NCBI GenBank assembly: GCA_049644325.1
Contig: JBARRR010000097.1
Location: 1 to 50,204 of the forward strand
Source: DASZHA01 sp049644325
GTDB taxonomy: Bacteria; Chloroflexota; Dormibacteria; DASZGP01
DNA: 50,204 nt
Direction of reading: 5' to 3'
The position numbers and the translations under genes are program-made. The first letter of the stretch is position 1. Each line of letters begins with the position of its first letter. This document shows positions 26,798 to 35,841 of this stretch, in pieces. Below the pieces are notes generated by a model. The model had not been told where the DNA came from and made no database searches. It worked only from the letters and a program-made list of their open reading frames with translations.

Positions 26798-27963
<1,166 letters not shown>

Positions 27964-27999
27964 GCCCCGAGCCGGCCGGCTGACCGCCAGCTCCATCAG

Positions 28000-28806
28000 A
28001 TGAGCAGGATCTCGCCGCTGTTCGAGCGTCTGCGTGCCGAGGGCCGCCTCGGGCTCTTCACGTACGTCACGGTTGGCTACCCGCGGCTCGACTCGACCCC
28101 CGACATCGTCGCGGCCATGGTCACAGCCGGCGCCGACCTGGTCGAGCTGGGCGTGCCGTTCTCGGACCCCCTCGCCGAGGGCCGCACCGTCCAGGCCACC
28201 ACCCACCGAGCGCTTGCCAATGGGGTCACCGTCGCCCACTGCCTTGAAACCGCCAGGCTGTGCCGCGCGCGGACGGAGGCGCCGATGGTCTTCATGGGCT
28301 ACCTCAACCCCATCTTGGCCTACGGGGTCGACCACTTCTGCGCTGACGCCGCGGCGGCAGGGATCGACGGCCTGATCGTTCCCGACATATCGATGGAGGA
28401 GACCGGCGAGCTGCACCGCGCCTGCCAGGGCTCGGGGCTGGACCTCGTTTTCTTTGTCGCCCCCACGACCACCGAGGCCCGGATGCGGCAGGTCGCCGAG
28501 CTGGCCAGCGGCTTCATCTATTGCATCGCCGTCACCGGCGTCACCGGCAGCCGGGATGAGATTGCCGCCGACGTCGATAAGCTCTTGGCGAAGATCCGGG
28601 AGCTGACGTCCACCCCGCTGGCGCTGGGTTTCGGCATCTCTCGGCCCGAACACCTGGCACAACTCAAGGGCAAGGTCGACGCCGCCATCGTGGGCAGCGC
28701 CCTCCTCGACCGAATCACGGAGGACGACCCGGCGGGATCCGCCGCCGCCTTCGTCAGGGAGATGCTGGGACCAGATTCACGAGGAGAAGCGCAGCTTGGC
28801 CACTAG
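28000..28806 (+). CDS. trpA: tryptophan synthase alpha chain, variant catalytic loop
   Basis: TrpA cleaves indole-3-glycerol phosphate and feeds indole to TrpB. The 268 residues show FTYVTVGYP, ELGVPFSDPLAEGRTVQ, FMGYLNPILAYG, GLIVPDIS, GFIYCIAVTGVTG and LGFGISRPEH. Numbering coincides with the Salmonella enzyme: the catalytic Glu49 is kept, but Asp60, the second catalytic acid, is Glu and Pro62 is Arg in the mobile loop. The substitution is conservative, so activity is probable but may be altered. The stop lies 11 bases inside aroH. Confidence 0.95.
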   Translation: MSRISPLFERLRAEGRLGLFTYVTVGYPRLDSTPDIVAAMVTAGADLVELGVPFSDPLAEGRTVQATTHRALANGVTVAHCLETARLCRARTEAPMVFMGYLNPILAYGVDHFCADAAAAGIDGLIVPDISMEETGELHRACQGSGLDLVFFVAPTTTEARMRQVAELASGFIYCIAVTGVTGSRDEIAADVDKLLAKIRELTSTPLALGFGISRPEHLAQLKGKVDAAIVGSALLDRITEDDPAGSAAAFVREMLGPDSRGEAQLGH

Positions 28807-29221
28807 GGGCATCCGGGGCGCCACCACGGTGGAGGACGACACCGCCGCCAGCATCGAGCACGCCACCGACGAGCTGCTCCGCGCCTTGATCGACGCCAAC
28901 CAGATCGATGCTGCCGAGATCGCCGGCGCCTGGTTCACCACCACCAAGGACCTCACCGCCGAGTTCCCCGCGATCGCCGCGCGCAAGCTGGGCTGGACCG
29001 ACGTCCCCCTGCTCTGCGGCCACGAGATGGACGTCGACCCCTCCAACCCCCGGAGCATCCCGATGTGCATCCGGGTCATGATCCTGCTCAACACCGACAG
29101 GCAGGCCGCCGAGATGCGGTTCGTCTACATGCGCCGGGCCCTGGGCATCAAAACCGACCTCGACGAGATGCGGATGACGGTGGCCGACGACTCGACCACC
29201 GGCGACAAGGGCTTCGACTGA
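28796..29221 (+). CDS. aroH: chorismate mutase, AroH type
   Basis: AroH rearranges chorismate to prephenate, the first step towards phenylalanine and tyrosine. The 141-residue protein is the monofunctional trimeric type of Bacillus, not the AroQ helical type. It shows RGIRGATTVEDDT (active-site Arg), FTTTKDLTAEFPAIAARKLGW, DVPLLCGHEM and IPMCIRVMILLNT (second active-site Arg). The TTG start is set by GAGGAG (28781-28786), nine bases upstream, and lies inside trpA. The C-terminal ~20 residues are acidic and look flexible. Confidence 0.94.
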   Translation: MATRGIRGATTVEDDTAASIEHATDELLRALIDANQIDAAEIAGAWFTTTKDLTAEFPAIAARKLGWTDVPLLCGHEMDVDPSNPRSIPMCIRVMILLNTDRQAAEMRFVYMRRALGIKTDLDEMRMTVADDSTTGDKGFD

Positions 29222-29241
29222 TGCGGGTCACGCAGGCGTGA
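29221..29241 (+). CDS. 6-codon micro-ORF bridging aroH and the DAHP synthase gene
   Basis: ATG 29221 overlaps the aroH stop (TGATG), reads MRVTQA, and its TGA (29239-29241) overlaps the GTG start (29238-29240) of the next gene as GTGA. Same double-overlap layout as at 23157 and 43778. Confidence 0.3.
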   Translation: MRVTQA

Positions 29242-30254
29242 TCGTCGTCATGAAGAAGGGCGCGTCCGACCACGATGTCGAGGGCGTCGTCAAGCAGATC
29301 GAGAAGCTCAACTTCAAGGCCCACCTCTCCAAGGGCGAGACCGACACCATCATCGGCGTCATCGGCCCCAACGCCATCGAGATCAAGGACTCGCTGGTCC
29401 ACATGGCGGGGGTGGCGACCATCATCCCCATCACCAAGCCCTTCAAGCTCTCGGGGCGGGAGTGGCACCCCGACGACTCCATCTACAAGGTCGGCGGCAC
29501 CCAGATCGGCGGTGGCACGGTGGTGGTGATGGCGGGGCCCTGCGCTGTCGAGAGCCGGGAGCAGGTGATGGAGACGGCAGAGTCGGTCAAGAAGGCGGGT
29601 GCCCACTTCCTGCGCGGCGGCGCCTTCAAGCCGCGGACATCGCCCTACACCTTCCAGGGCATGGGGCTCCACGGGCTCAAGATCCTGGAGGAGGCGAGGG
29701 CCGCGACCGGGTTGGGCGTGGTCACCGAGGTGATGGCGCCGCACGACGTGGAGGCGGTGGCCGCCTCCGCCGACATTCTCCAGATCGGCGCGCGAAACAT
29801 GCAGAACTACAACCTGCTCTACGAGGTCGGCCAGGTCCACAAGCCCGTGCTGCTCAAGCGCGGCCTGTCGGCGACCGTCGAGGAATGGCTGCTGGCCGCC
29901 GAGTACATCCTCAGCCGGGGCAACTACCAGGTGATCCTCTGCGAGCGCGGCATCCGCACCTTCGAGACGTACACGCGCAACACGCTCGACCTCAACGCCG
30001 TCCCGGTCATCCGGGAGCTCTCCCACCTGCCCATCATCGTCGACCCCAGCCACGGCACCGGCAAATGGAGCTGGGTGACGGCGATGGCCTGCGCCGGCGT
30101 CGCCGCCGGGGCCGATGGGTTGATGGTCGAGGTGCATCCCAACCCCGAGGCCGCCTACTCGGATGGCCCCCAGTCCCTGAAGCTGGAGCGCTTCGCCGAG
30201 CTGATGAACCAGGTGCGCAGGGTGGCGGAGGCGGTCGGCCGCGAGCTGAACTGA
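29238..30254 (+). CDS. aroF: 3-deoxy-7-phosphoheptulonate (DAHP) synthase, type I-beta with N-terminal regulatory domain
   Basis: This enzyme condenses phosphoenolpyruvate and erythrose 4-phosphate, the first step of the shikimate pathway. The 338 residues begin MIVVMKKGASDHDVEGVVKQ, a ferredoxin-like domain (about 1-70) like that of Thermotoga DAHP synthase, which gives feedback inhibition by tyrosine or phenylalanine. The barrel has MAGPCAVESREQV (metal-binding Cys), RGGAFKPRTSPYTFQG, QIGARNMQNYNLL, LLKRGLSATVEEWL and VDPSHGTGKW. The GTG start is certain from the family N-terminus. It lies between chorismate mutase and prephenate dehydrogenase genes. The gene name follows Gram-positive usage. 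Confidence 0.95.
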   Translation: MIVVMKKGASDHDVEGVVKQIEKLNFKAHLSKGETDTIIGVIGPNAIEIKDSLVHMAGVATIIPITKPFKLSGREWHPDDSIYKVGGTQIGGGTVVVMAGPCAVESREQVMETAESVKKAGAHFLRGGAFKPRTSPYTFQGMGLHGLKILEEARAATGLGVVTEVMAPHDVEAVAASADILQIGARNMQNYNLLYEVGQVHKPVLLKRGLSATVEEWLLAAEYILSRGNYQVILCERGIRTFETYTRNTLDLNAVPVIRELSHLPIIVDPSHGTGKWSWVTAMACAGVAAGADGLMVEVHPNPEAAYSDGPQSLKLERFAELMNQVRRVAEAVGRELN

Positions 30255-30279
30255 CGCCGGCGGGGTCGTCGCCAGCCGC

Positions 30280-30285
30280 GATAAT
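30280..30285 (+). promoter_or_regulatory. possible internal promoter for tyrA-aroA
   Basis: GATAAT (five of six matches to TATAAT) ends 10 bases before the tyrA ATG in the 41-base gap after aroF. A start site here would give a leader of about 3 bases. It may provide separate expression of tyrA, aroA and the following cyclase gene. Confidence 0.4.
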
Positions 30286-30295
30286 CGGCGTGGGC

Positions 30296-31174
30296 ATGGA
30301 ACGGGTTGCGATCGTGGGTTTGGGGCTGATAGGCGGGTCCCTGGGGCTTGCCGTCAAGGCGGCGCTTCCGAAGGTTGAGGTGATTGGCGTGGCTCGTCGC
30401 GATGCCACGGCACACCTGGCCATCGAGATAGGCGCGGCCGACCGCGCCGGCGTTGACAGCGAGCTTGTCGCCGGCGCTGACCTGGTGGTGCTGGCGTGCC
30501 CCCTGCGGGCGACCGCCGACGTCCTCGCCGCGGTCGTGCCCCATCTCAAGAAGGGGGCCAGGGTCACCGACGTTGGCTCCGTCAAGGCGTGGGTTGTCGA
30601 GCGCGCCGACAAGGCCCTCGACCCGGATCGCAACAGCTTCGTCGGCGGCCATCCGATGGCGGGTAAGGAGGTCACCGGCATTAAGAACGCCGACCCTGAG
30701 CTTTTTCGTGGCAGACCGTGGGTGTTCACGCCGCGTAGCAAGTGGTCGGAGCGGGAACAGAAAGGGTTCCGGGACGTCATCGACATCATCCGGGCGATCG
30801 GGGCCGAGCCGGTTTTCATGACGCCGGAGAAGCACGACCGCTACGTGGCCCTGGTCAGCCACCTACCCTTCCTGCTCAGCGCCGCCTTCCTGGAAGCCGT
30901 GGCCGAATCGAAGGACTGGGATGCCGCATCGGCGCTGGCCTCCTCCGGGTTTCGCGACATCAGCCGCCTAGGCGCCGGCGACCCGGAGATGTACGCCGCC
31001 ATCCTGGAGGCCAACCGCGACGAGGTGCTGGGCACCTACGCGGGGATGCACAGGGCCCTGGACGAGTTCGAAGCCGCCATCGCCCGCGGTGACCGCGAGC
31101 TGCTGCTCAGCCTGCTACGCAGTGCCCAGCAGACCCGAAGAACCTGGGCCAAGGACAACCCCGACCGGGCCTGA
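30296..31174 (+). CDS. tyrA: prephenate dehydrogenase
   Basis: TyrA oxidatively decarboxylates prephenate to 4-hydroxyphenylpyruvate for tyrosine synthesis. The 292 residues start MERVAIVGLGLIGGSLGLA (dinucleotide fold), then VTDVGSVKAWV, GGHPMAGKE with the conserved His, and the helical dimer domain with HDRYVALVSHLPFLLSAAF. There is no ACT domain and no fused chorismate mutase, consistent with the separate aroH upstream. Arogenate specificity cannot be excluded by eye. ATG 30296 follows a -10-like element. Confidence 0.95.
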   Translation: MERVAIVGLGLIGGSLGLAVKAALPKVEVIGVARRDATAHLAIEIGAADRAGVDSELVAGADLVVLACPLRATADVLAAVVPHLKKGARVTDVGSVKAWVVERADKALDPDRNSFVGGHPMAGKEVTGIKNADPELFRGRPWVFTPRSKWSEREQKGFRDVIDIIRAIGAEPVFMTPEKHDRYVALVSHLPFLLSAAFLEAVAESKDWDAASALASSGFRDISRLGAGDPEMYAAILEANRDEVLGTYAGMHRALDEFEAAIARGDRELLLSLLRSAQQTRRTWAKDNPDRA

Positions 31175-32461
31175 TTGGTGGCCGACGCGATGCCGTTCCT
31201 CCCGGCGGCGCGGCTCAGGGGTGAGATCGTGGTCCCGGGAGACAAGTCGATCTCCCACCGGGCACTTGTCCTGGCCGCGATGGCCCAGGGCAGGTCAAGG
31301 GTCGAGGGCCGTGCCCGCGGCGCCGACCAGGAGTCAATGGTCGGTGGCCTGGCCGCGCTGGGGGTTGAGATCGAGGACGACGGCGATGTCACCAACGTCC
31401 ATGGCGTCGGACTGCGCGGGCTGGCCACGGCCGCGGCCGACATCGATTGCGGCAACTCCGGCGCCACCATGCGCTTCCTCGCCGGCGCCATCTCCGGGAT
31501 CGAGGGCGCCGGCGCAAACCTGGTGGGCGACGCCTCACTGAGCTTGCGCCCGATGGACCGCGTGGCCGAGCCCCTCCGCCGCATGGGCGCCGACGTCGAG
31601 ACCGGGGTGGACGGCCGGCCGCCGGTTCGAGTCACCGGGCGGCAGCTCCATGGCGCCGTGCACCACGTCGACGTTGCCAGCGCCCAGGTCAAGACCGCGA
31701 TCCTGCTGGCCGCCCTGAACGCCGACGGCGAGACAACCATCACCGCGCCGCCCAGCCGGGACCACACGGAGCGCCTGCTGGGGCGGCTTGGGGTGGATAT
31801 TGAAACCGGCGGGACCATCCGTGTGCTGCCCCCCACGGCTCTGCCCGCGTTTGAGATCACAGTGCCTGGCGACCCGTCCTCCGCGGCCTTCTGGGTTGTG
31901 CTCGCCGCGGCCCACCCCGACGCCGAGGTGATCGTCCACAACGTCTGCCTCAATCCAACGCGCGCCGGCTTCCTGGCGGTGCTGGGACGTATGGGCGCTC
32001 GGATCGAGATGTTCGACACTCGCGATGTGGCGGGGGAGGCTGTCGCCGACATCCTGGTCCGAAGCGCGGCCCTGCGCGGAACCGACGTTGAGGCTGGGGA
32101 GATCCCGTCGCTGGTCGACGAGGTCCCGGTGCTGGCGGTGGCGGCGGCGATGGCCGAGGGCGAGACCCGCTTCCGCGGCGTCGGCGAGCTGCGCGTCAAG
32201 GAAACGAATCGGCTGGCGGCGATCGCCGAGCAGCTGGGCCGGCTTGGCATAGAAGCGAAGGTTGAAGCCGACGACCTGCTGGTATCCGGAGCGGGCCGCC
32301 TACACGGCGGAGAGCTCAGCTCCAGTGGCGATCACCGCATGGCGATGAGCCTGGCGGTGGCGGCGTCGCTGGCCGATGGACCCTCGCGGCTCGCGGGCGC
32401 CGTGGCCGCGGACGTGTCGTACCCGGATTTTTACGCGGAGCTGCGATCGCTAAGCGACTAA
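31175..32461 (+). CDS. aroA: 3-phosphoshikimate 1-carboxyvinyltransferase (EPSP synthase)
   Basis: AroA transfers the enolpyruvyl group of phosphoenolpyruvate to shikimate 3-phosphate. The 428 residues include EIVVPGDKSISHRALVLAAM, the PEP-binding IDCGNSGATMRFLAGAI, DRVAEPLRRMGA, VPGDPSSAAFWVVLAA, the catalytic Asp in LVDEVPVLAVAAAM, RVKETNRLAAI and SSGDHRMAMSLAVA. The start is uncertain among TTG 31175 (directly after the tyrA stop), GTG 31178 and ATG 31190. Only 17 bases separate its stop from the large cyclase gene, with no terminator between. Confidence 0.96.
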   Translation: MVADAMPFLPAARLRGEIVVPGDKSISHRALVLAAMAQGRSRVEGRARGADQESMVGGLAALGVEIEDDGDVTNVHGVGLRGLATAAADIDCGNSGATMRFLAGAISGIEGAGANLVGDASLSLRPMDRVAEPLRRMGADVETGVDGRPPVRVTGRQLHGAVHHVDVASAQVKTAILLAALNADGETTITAPPSRDHTERLLGRLGVDIETGGTIRVLPPTALPAFEITVPGDPSSAAFWVVLAAAHPDAEVIVHNVCLNPTRAGFLAVLGRMGARIEMFDTRDVAGEAVADILVRSAALRGTDVEAGEIPSLVDEVPVLAVAAAMAEGETRFRGVGELRVKETNRLAAIAEQLGRLGIEAKVEADDLLVSGAGRLHGGELSSSGDHRMAMSLAVAASLADGPSRLAGAVAADVSYPDFYAELRSLSD

Positions 32462-32478
32462 CCTGAGGGGCGGAAGAG

Positions 32479-35400
32479 ATGAGCGGGCCTGGCACGGTCA
32501 CGATGCTGTTCACGGACCTGGTGGGGTCGACCGAGATGCTCAGCCGCCTCGGGGACGACGCCGCGGAGCGGGTCCGGCGGTCGCACTTTCGGCTGCTCCG
32601 CAATGCGGTCGCCAGCCGTGGGGGACTCGAGGTCAAGAACCTGGGTGACGGCCTGATGGTGATCTTTCCCAGCGCTGTGGATGCCATCAGCTGCGCCGTC
32701 GGCATGCAGCAGGCGGTCCAGCGCCACAACCGCGACCAGGACCCGGACGAACACCTGATGGTACGCATCGGCCTCAACGCCGGCGAGCCGATCCGCGACG
32801 AGGAGGACTACTTCGGCACCTCGGTGGCGGTGGCCAAGCGGCTCTGTGACGCCGCCGACGGCGGCCAGATCGTCGTGTCTGAGGTGGTCCGCAGCCTGGT
32901 CGGGACCCGCGGCGCCCACGACTTCCAGGCGCTGGGGGCACTCGACCTCAAAGGCGTCGCCGGCCAGGTGGATGCATGGGAGGTGGCCTGGCAGGCAACA
33001 ATGGCCCCAGTCAGGGCGCTGCCCGCAGCGCTCACCGCCGAGTATCCGACCGCTTTTGTTGGTCGGGATGACGCCCTGGCCGAGCTCAAGCGCGCGTGGA
33101 CTGACGCAGCTGGGGGACGGCGCCGGACGGTGATGCTGGCGGGCGAGCCAGGGATCGGCAAGACGCGCGCCGCGACGGAGCTGGCGCGATTCGTCCACGA
33201 GCAGGGCGGAACGGTGCTGTACGGCCACTCGGACGAGGAGGGCGTTATCCCCTATCAGCCGTTTGTCGAGGCGCTGACCGCCCTCGTCAACTCCTGGCCC
33301 GCGACCGACGTCGCTGGTCGGCTTGGTGACAGCACCATCGCCCTGGCGAGGCTGGTGCCAGACATCCTCGCCTACTCTCCGGCGCCGCCACCCAGCCCGA
33401 TCTCGGACCCCGAGACCGAGCGGTACCGCCTCTTCGAGGCGGTTCGATTTGCCCTCCGCGAGGCATCGGTGGAGGCGCCCCTGCTGCTGGTCCTCGACGA
33501 CCTGCATTGGGCCGACAAGCCCACCCTGCTGCTGCTCCTGCACCTGCTGCGGGCTGCGGGCGAGTCGCCCCTGATGATCCTTGGCACCTATCGCGACGTC
33601 GAGCTGGACCGGCGTCACCCGTTGGCTGAGGTGCTGGCGGGATTGCGCCGAGAACAGTCGTACCACCGGATCGCTCTGCGGGGTCTGTCGTCGGACGCGG
33701 TGCGGGAGATGCTGGAGTCGCTGGCTCGTCATGAAATGGACGAGGGCGGAGCTCGGTTCGCCGAGGGGGTTCACCAGGAGACCGAGGGCAACCCGTTCTT
33801 CATCGAGGAGATCGTCCGCCACCTGATCGAGACCGGCGCGCTGTATCGCAGCGCGGACGGGCGCTGGGTCAGCGACGTGACCACGGCGGCTGAATTCGAC
33901 ATCCCGGAAGGCGTCCGCGAGGTGATCGGGCGCCGGCTGACCCGGCTCTCGGGCGAGGCCAATACCGCCCTGGCCAACGCCGCGGTCCTCGGCCGCCGGT
34001 TCGAATTTTCGGTCCTCGAGCCAATGACCGGCCTCTCCGAGGACGCCCTCTTGACCGCGATCGACGAGGCCCTTGAGCACCAGCTCATCGCGGAGGCTGC
34101 CGGCAATGGTCAGGTGCTCTATACATTCAGCCACGCCCTGGTCCGGCAGACCCTCTACGACGAGCTCAGCCTGCCCCGCAAGCAGCGGCTCCACCTGAAG
34201 GCCGCGCAGGCGCTGGAGGCCGTCCATGAACGCGACCTCGACTCCCAGGTTGCGGCGCTCGCCGGCCACTACCGGTTGGCAGGAGCGGCGGCCGACCCTG
34301 ACACGGCGATCGACTACATGCTCAAGGCGGCGGCCGCCGCAGCCGAGCTGTCCGCCTACGACGATGCCGCGGTCCATCTTGAGGCCGCCCTCGAGCTAAT
34401 GGACGAGAAAGGCTCCGACCCCGCCCTGCGAGCGGCGGTGCTGCTGCGCATGGGCGACCTGATGCAGGTGACCGGGATCGACCTGGTCAAGGGCGTCGAT
34501 TATCTGACCGAAGCGCTGCGCATCTATGAGGAGCTCGGGGACGCCGAACGCCAGGCACAGGCCCACTCGCGCCTCGGCCGCAACAAGTCCTCGCACCAGG
34601 TGGACGGGGTGATGGACGTGCCCGCGGCGGTCGAGCATTTCCGCGTCGCCCTCGAGCTGCTTCCCGACGCGCCCGTGCGGGCTACGCACGGCTACATCCA
34701 TTACGGGCTGGCGTCGACGGCGATCTTCATGGCCACGTCGGAGCAGGGCCTCGACTCCGCTCGAGCCGCCCTGGAGATCGGGGAGCAGCTCGATAACGAA
34801 AGCCTTCGCCTCAATGCTGTCGTTGTCGAAGGCTGGCACCTTTTCCAGCTCGGCCGGATCAAAGAGGGAATTGACATCATCGAGGCGGCATGGCAGGAGG
34901 CCGACGCCACGAACCAGGTGGTGCCGGCCTTCTTTGCAGTCTGGTTGCGGGTCAGCGCCGCCAACTTCATGTGGGATTACCCGACATGCATCTTATGGGC
35001 CGAGCGCGAGCTTGCCGCGCCGAGGTTGGCGCAGGCCCCCCAGCAGCGGGAGGAGTTGGTCCAGGCGCTGATCCAAGCAAACACCCAGCTGAGCGCCGAA
35101 GGGGCGCGACGCTGGTTCGCCGATGCCGGCGACTATTTCAGGGACTGGGGCCAGGGTGAACTGGAGTTCCAGGCAGGCGACCTGGCTGCTGCATCCGATC
35201 ACTTTTCAAGTGCCGGGGTCAGATGCCTTCGCATGGGCGACCAGATCGCACACATGGGAAGCGTCGGGTTTGGCGGCATGGTCGCCTACTACCGCGGCGA
35301 CGCACAGAAGACGGATGCGCTGCTCAACGATTACCTACGCCTTGCCCAGGAGAGGAACACCCCAATCTTCCAGCCCTGGGCTCAGTCCTACCTCGGGCTG

Positions 35401-35778
35401 AGTCATGCAGAAGGGGGCGACCTCGAGGGCGCCACCCACGTCCTGAACCAGGCCCGGCAGCTGATGGCGCCGCGCCTCGACGAGTGGCATGGCCGCCCGG
35501 CGGTGACTCACCGCCTGGCGGGAGTACTCGCCGCCATGCGGGGTGATCGGGAGGAGGCCGAGCGCGAGTTCGCAGCCGCGATGCGGTTGTGGGACCAGTA
35601 CCCGGCGCACATCGAGGCGATGGAGACCCTCCGCCTGTGGGGGCGTAGCTTGCGGCGATACGGTGATTTGACTGGCGCCAACGAGAAGTTCGATGCCGCC
35701 ATCGCGGAGCTGCAGGAGCTCGGCGCCGGCCAGCCCTGGTTTGACCGTATCGAGCGGGAGCGCGCGGCGGCGGACTGA
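32479..35778 (+). CDS. class III cyclase-STAND ATPase-TPR protein 1 (catalytic Asn replaced)
   Basis: A 1,099-residue cytoplasmic signalling protein. Residues 3-175 are a class III nucleotide cyclase domain: metal Asp13 (LFTDLVGST) and Asp57 (NLGDG), adenine-selecting Lys53 and Asp110, and Arg121. The transition-state Asn two residues after the conserved Ser is Ala117 (DYFGTSVAVAKRL), so activity is doubtful. Then comes a STAND/MalT-like ATPase (Walker A GEPGIGKT near 222-229, LLLVLDDLHWADKP near 335-348) and TPR-like helical repeats from about 560 to the end. There is no C-terminal LuxR helix-turn-helix, unlike several mycobacterial relatives. It follows aroA by 17 bases, so it probably sits on the aromatic supraoperon transcript. 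A paralogue follows at 35842. Confidence 0.9.
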   Translation: MSGPGTVTMLFTDLVGSTEMLSRLGDDAAERVRRSHFRLLRNAVASRGGLEVKNLGDGLMVIFPSAVDAISCAVGMQQAVQRHNRDQDPDEHLMVRIGLNAGEPIRDEEDYFGTSVAVAKRLCDAADGGQIVVSEVVRSLVGTRGAHDFQALGALDLKGVAGQVDAWEVAWQATMAPVRALPAALTAEYPTAFVGRDDALAELKRAWTDAAGGRRRTVMLAGEPGIGKTRAATELARFVHEQGGTVLYGHSDEEGVIPYQPFVEALTALVNSWPATDVAGRLGDSTIALARLVPDILAYSPAPPPSPISDPETERYRLFEAVRFALREASVEAPLLLVLDDLHWADKPTLLLLLHLLRAAGESPLMILGTYRDVELDRRHPLAEVLAGLRREQSYHRIALRGLSSDAVREMLESLARHEMDEGGARFAEGVHQETEGNPFFIEEIVRHLIETGALYRSADGRWVSDVTTAAEFDIPEGVREVIGRRLTRLSGEANTALANAAVLGRRFEFSVLEPMTGLSEDALLTAIDEALEHQLIAEAAGNGQVLYTFSHALVRQTLYDELSLPRKQRLHLKAAQALEAVHERDLDSQVAALAGHYRLAGAAADPDTAIDYMLKAAAAAAELSAYDDAAVHLEAALELMDEKGSDPALRAAVLLRMGDLMQVTGIDLVKGVDYLTEALRIYEELGDAERQAQAHSRLGRNKSSHQVDGVMDVPAAVEHFRVALELLPDAPVRATHGYIHYGLASTAIFMATSEQGLDSARAALEIGEQLDNESLRLNAVVVEGWHLFQLGRIKEGIDIIEAAWQEADATNQVVPAFFAVWLRVSAANFMWDYPTCILWAERELAAPRLAQAPQQREELVQALIQANTQLSAEGARRWFADAGDYFRDWGQGELEFQAGDLAAASDHFSSAGVRCLRMGDQIAHMGSVGFGGMVAYYRGDAQKTDALLNDYLRLAQERNTPIFQPWAQSYLGLSHAEGGDLEGATHVLNQARQLMAPRLDEWHGRPAVTHRLAGVLAAMRGDREEAEREFAAAMRLWDQYPAHIEAMETLRLWGRSLRRYGDLTGANEKFDAAIAELQELGAGQPWFDRIERERAAAD

Positions 35779-35789
35779 CGCCCGAACAG

Positions 35790-35804
35790 GTGTGCACATT
35801 TACG
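35790..35804 (+). promoter_or_regulatory. 15-base element GTGTGCACATTTACG before cyclase 2
   Basis: This 15-mer matches 40527-40541 at 14 of 15 positions and lies 23 bases upstream of the -10 element of the second cyclase gene. It contains the palindrome TGTGCACA. A Crp/Fnr regulator is encoded 5 kb away. Candidate operator. Confidence 0.4.
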
Positions 35805-35827
35805 TGGCATCCATGAGCCCTTCCCGC

Positions 35828-35833
35828 TAGGGT
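35828..35833 (+). promoter_or_regulatory. -10 element of cyclase 2
   Basis: TAGGGT ends 8 bases before the ATG at 35842, favouring that start over the internal ATG at 35902 that aligns with the start of the paralogue. Confidence 0.4.
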
Positions 35834-35841
35834 CAGCTGAG

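Noticed and set aside
32458..34377. A 639-codon open frame opposite cyclase 1, and a 592-codon one opposite cyclase 2 (36721-38499)
   Set aside because: Both mirror conserved cyclase and ATPase domains; no recognisable protein motifs and no start signals.
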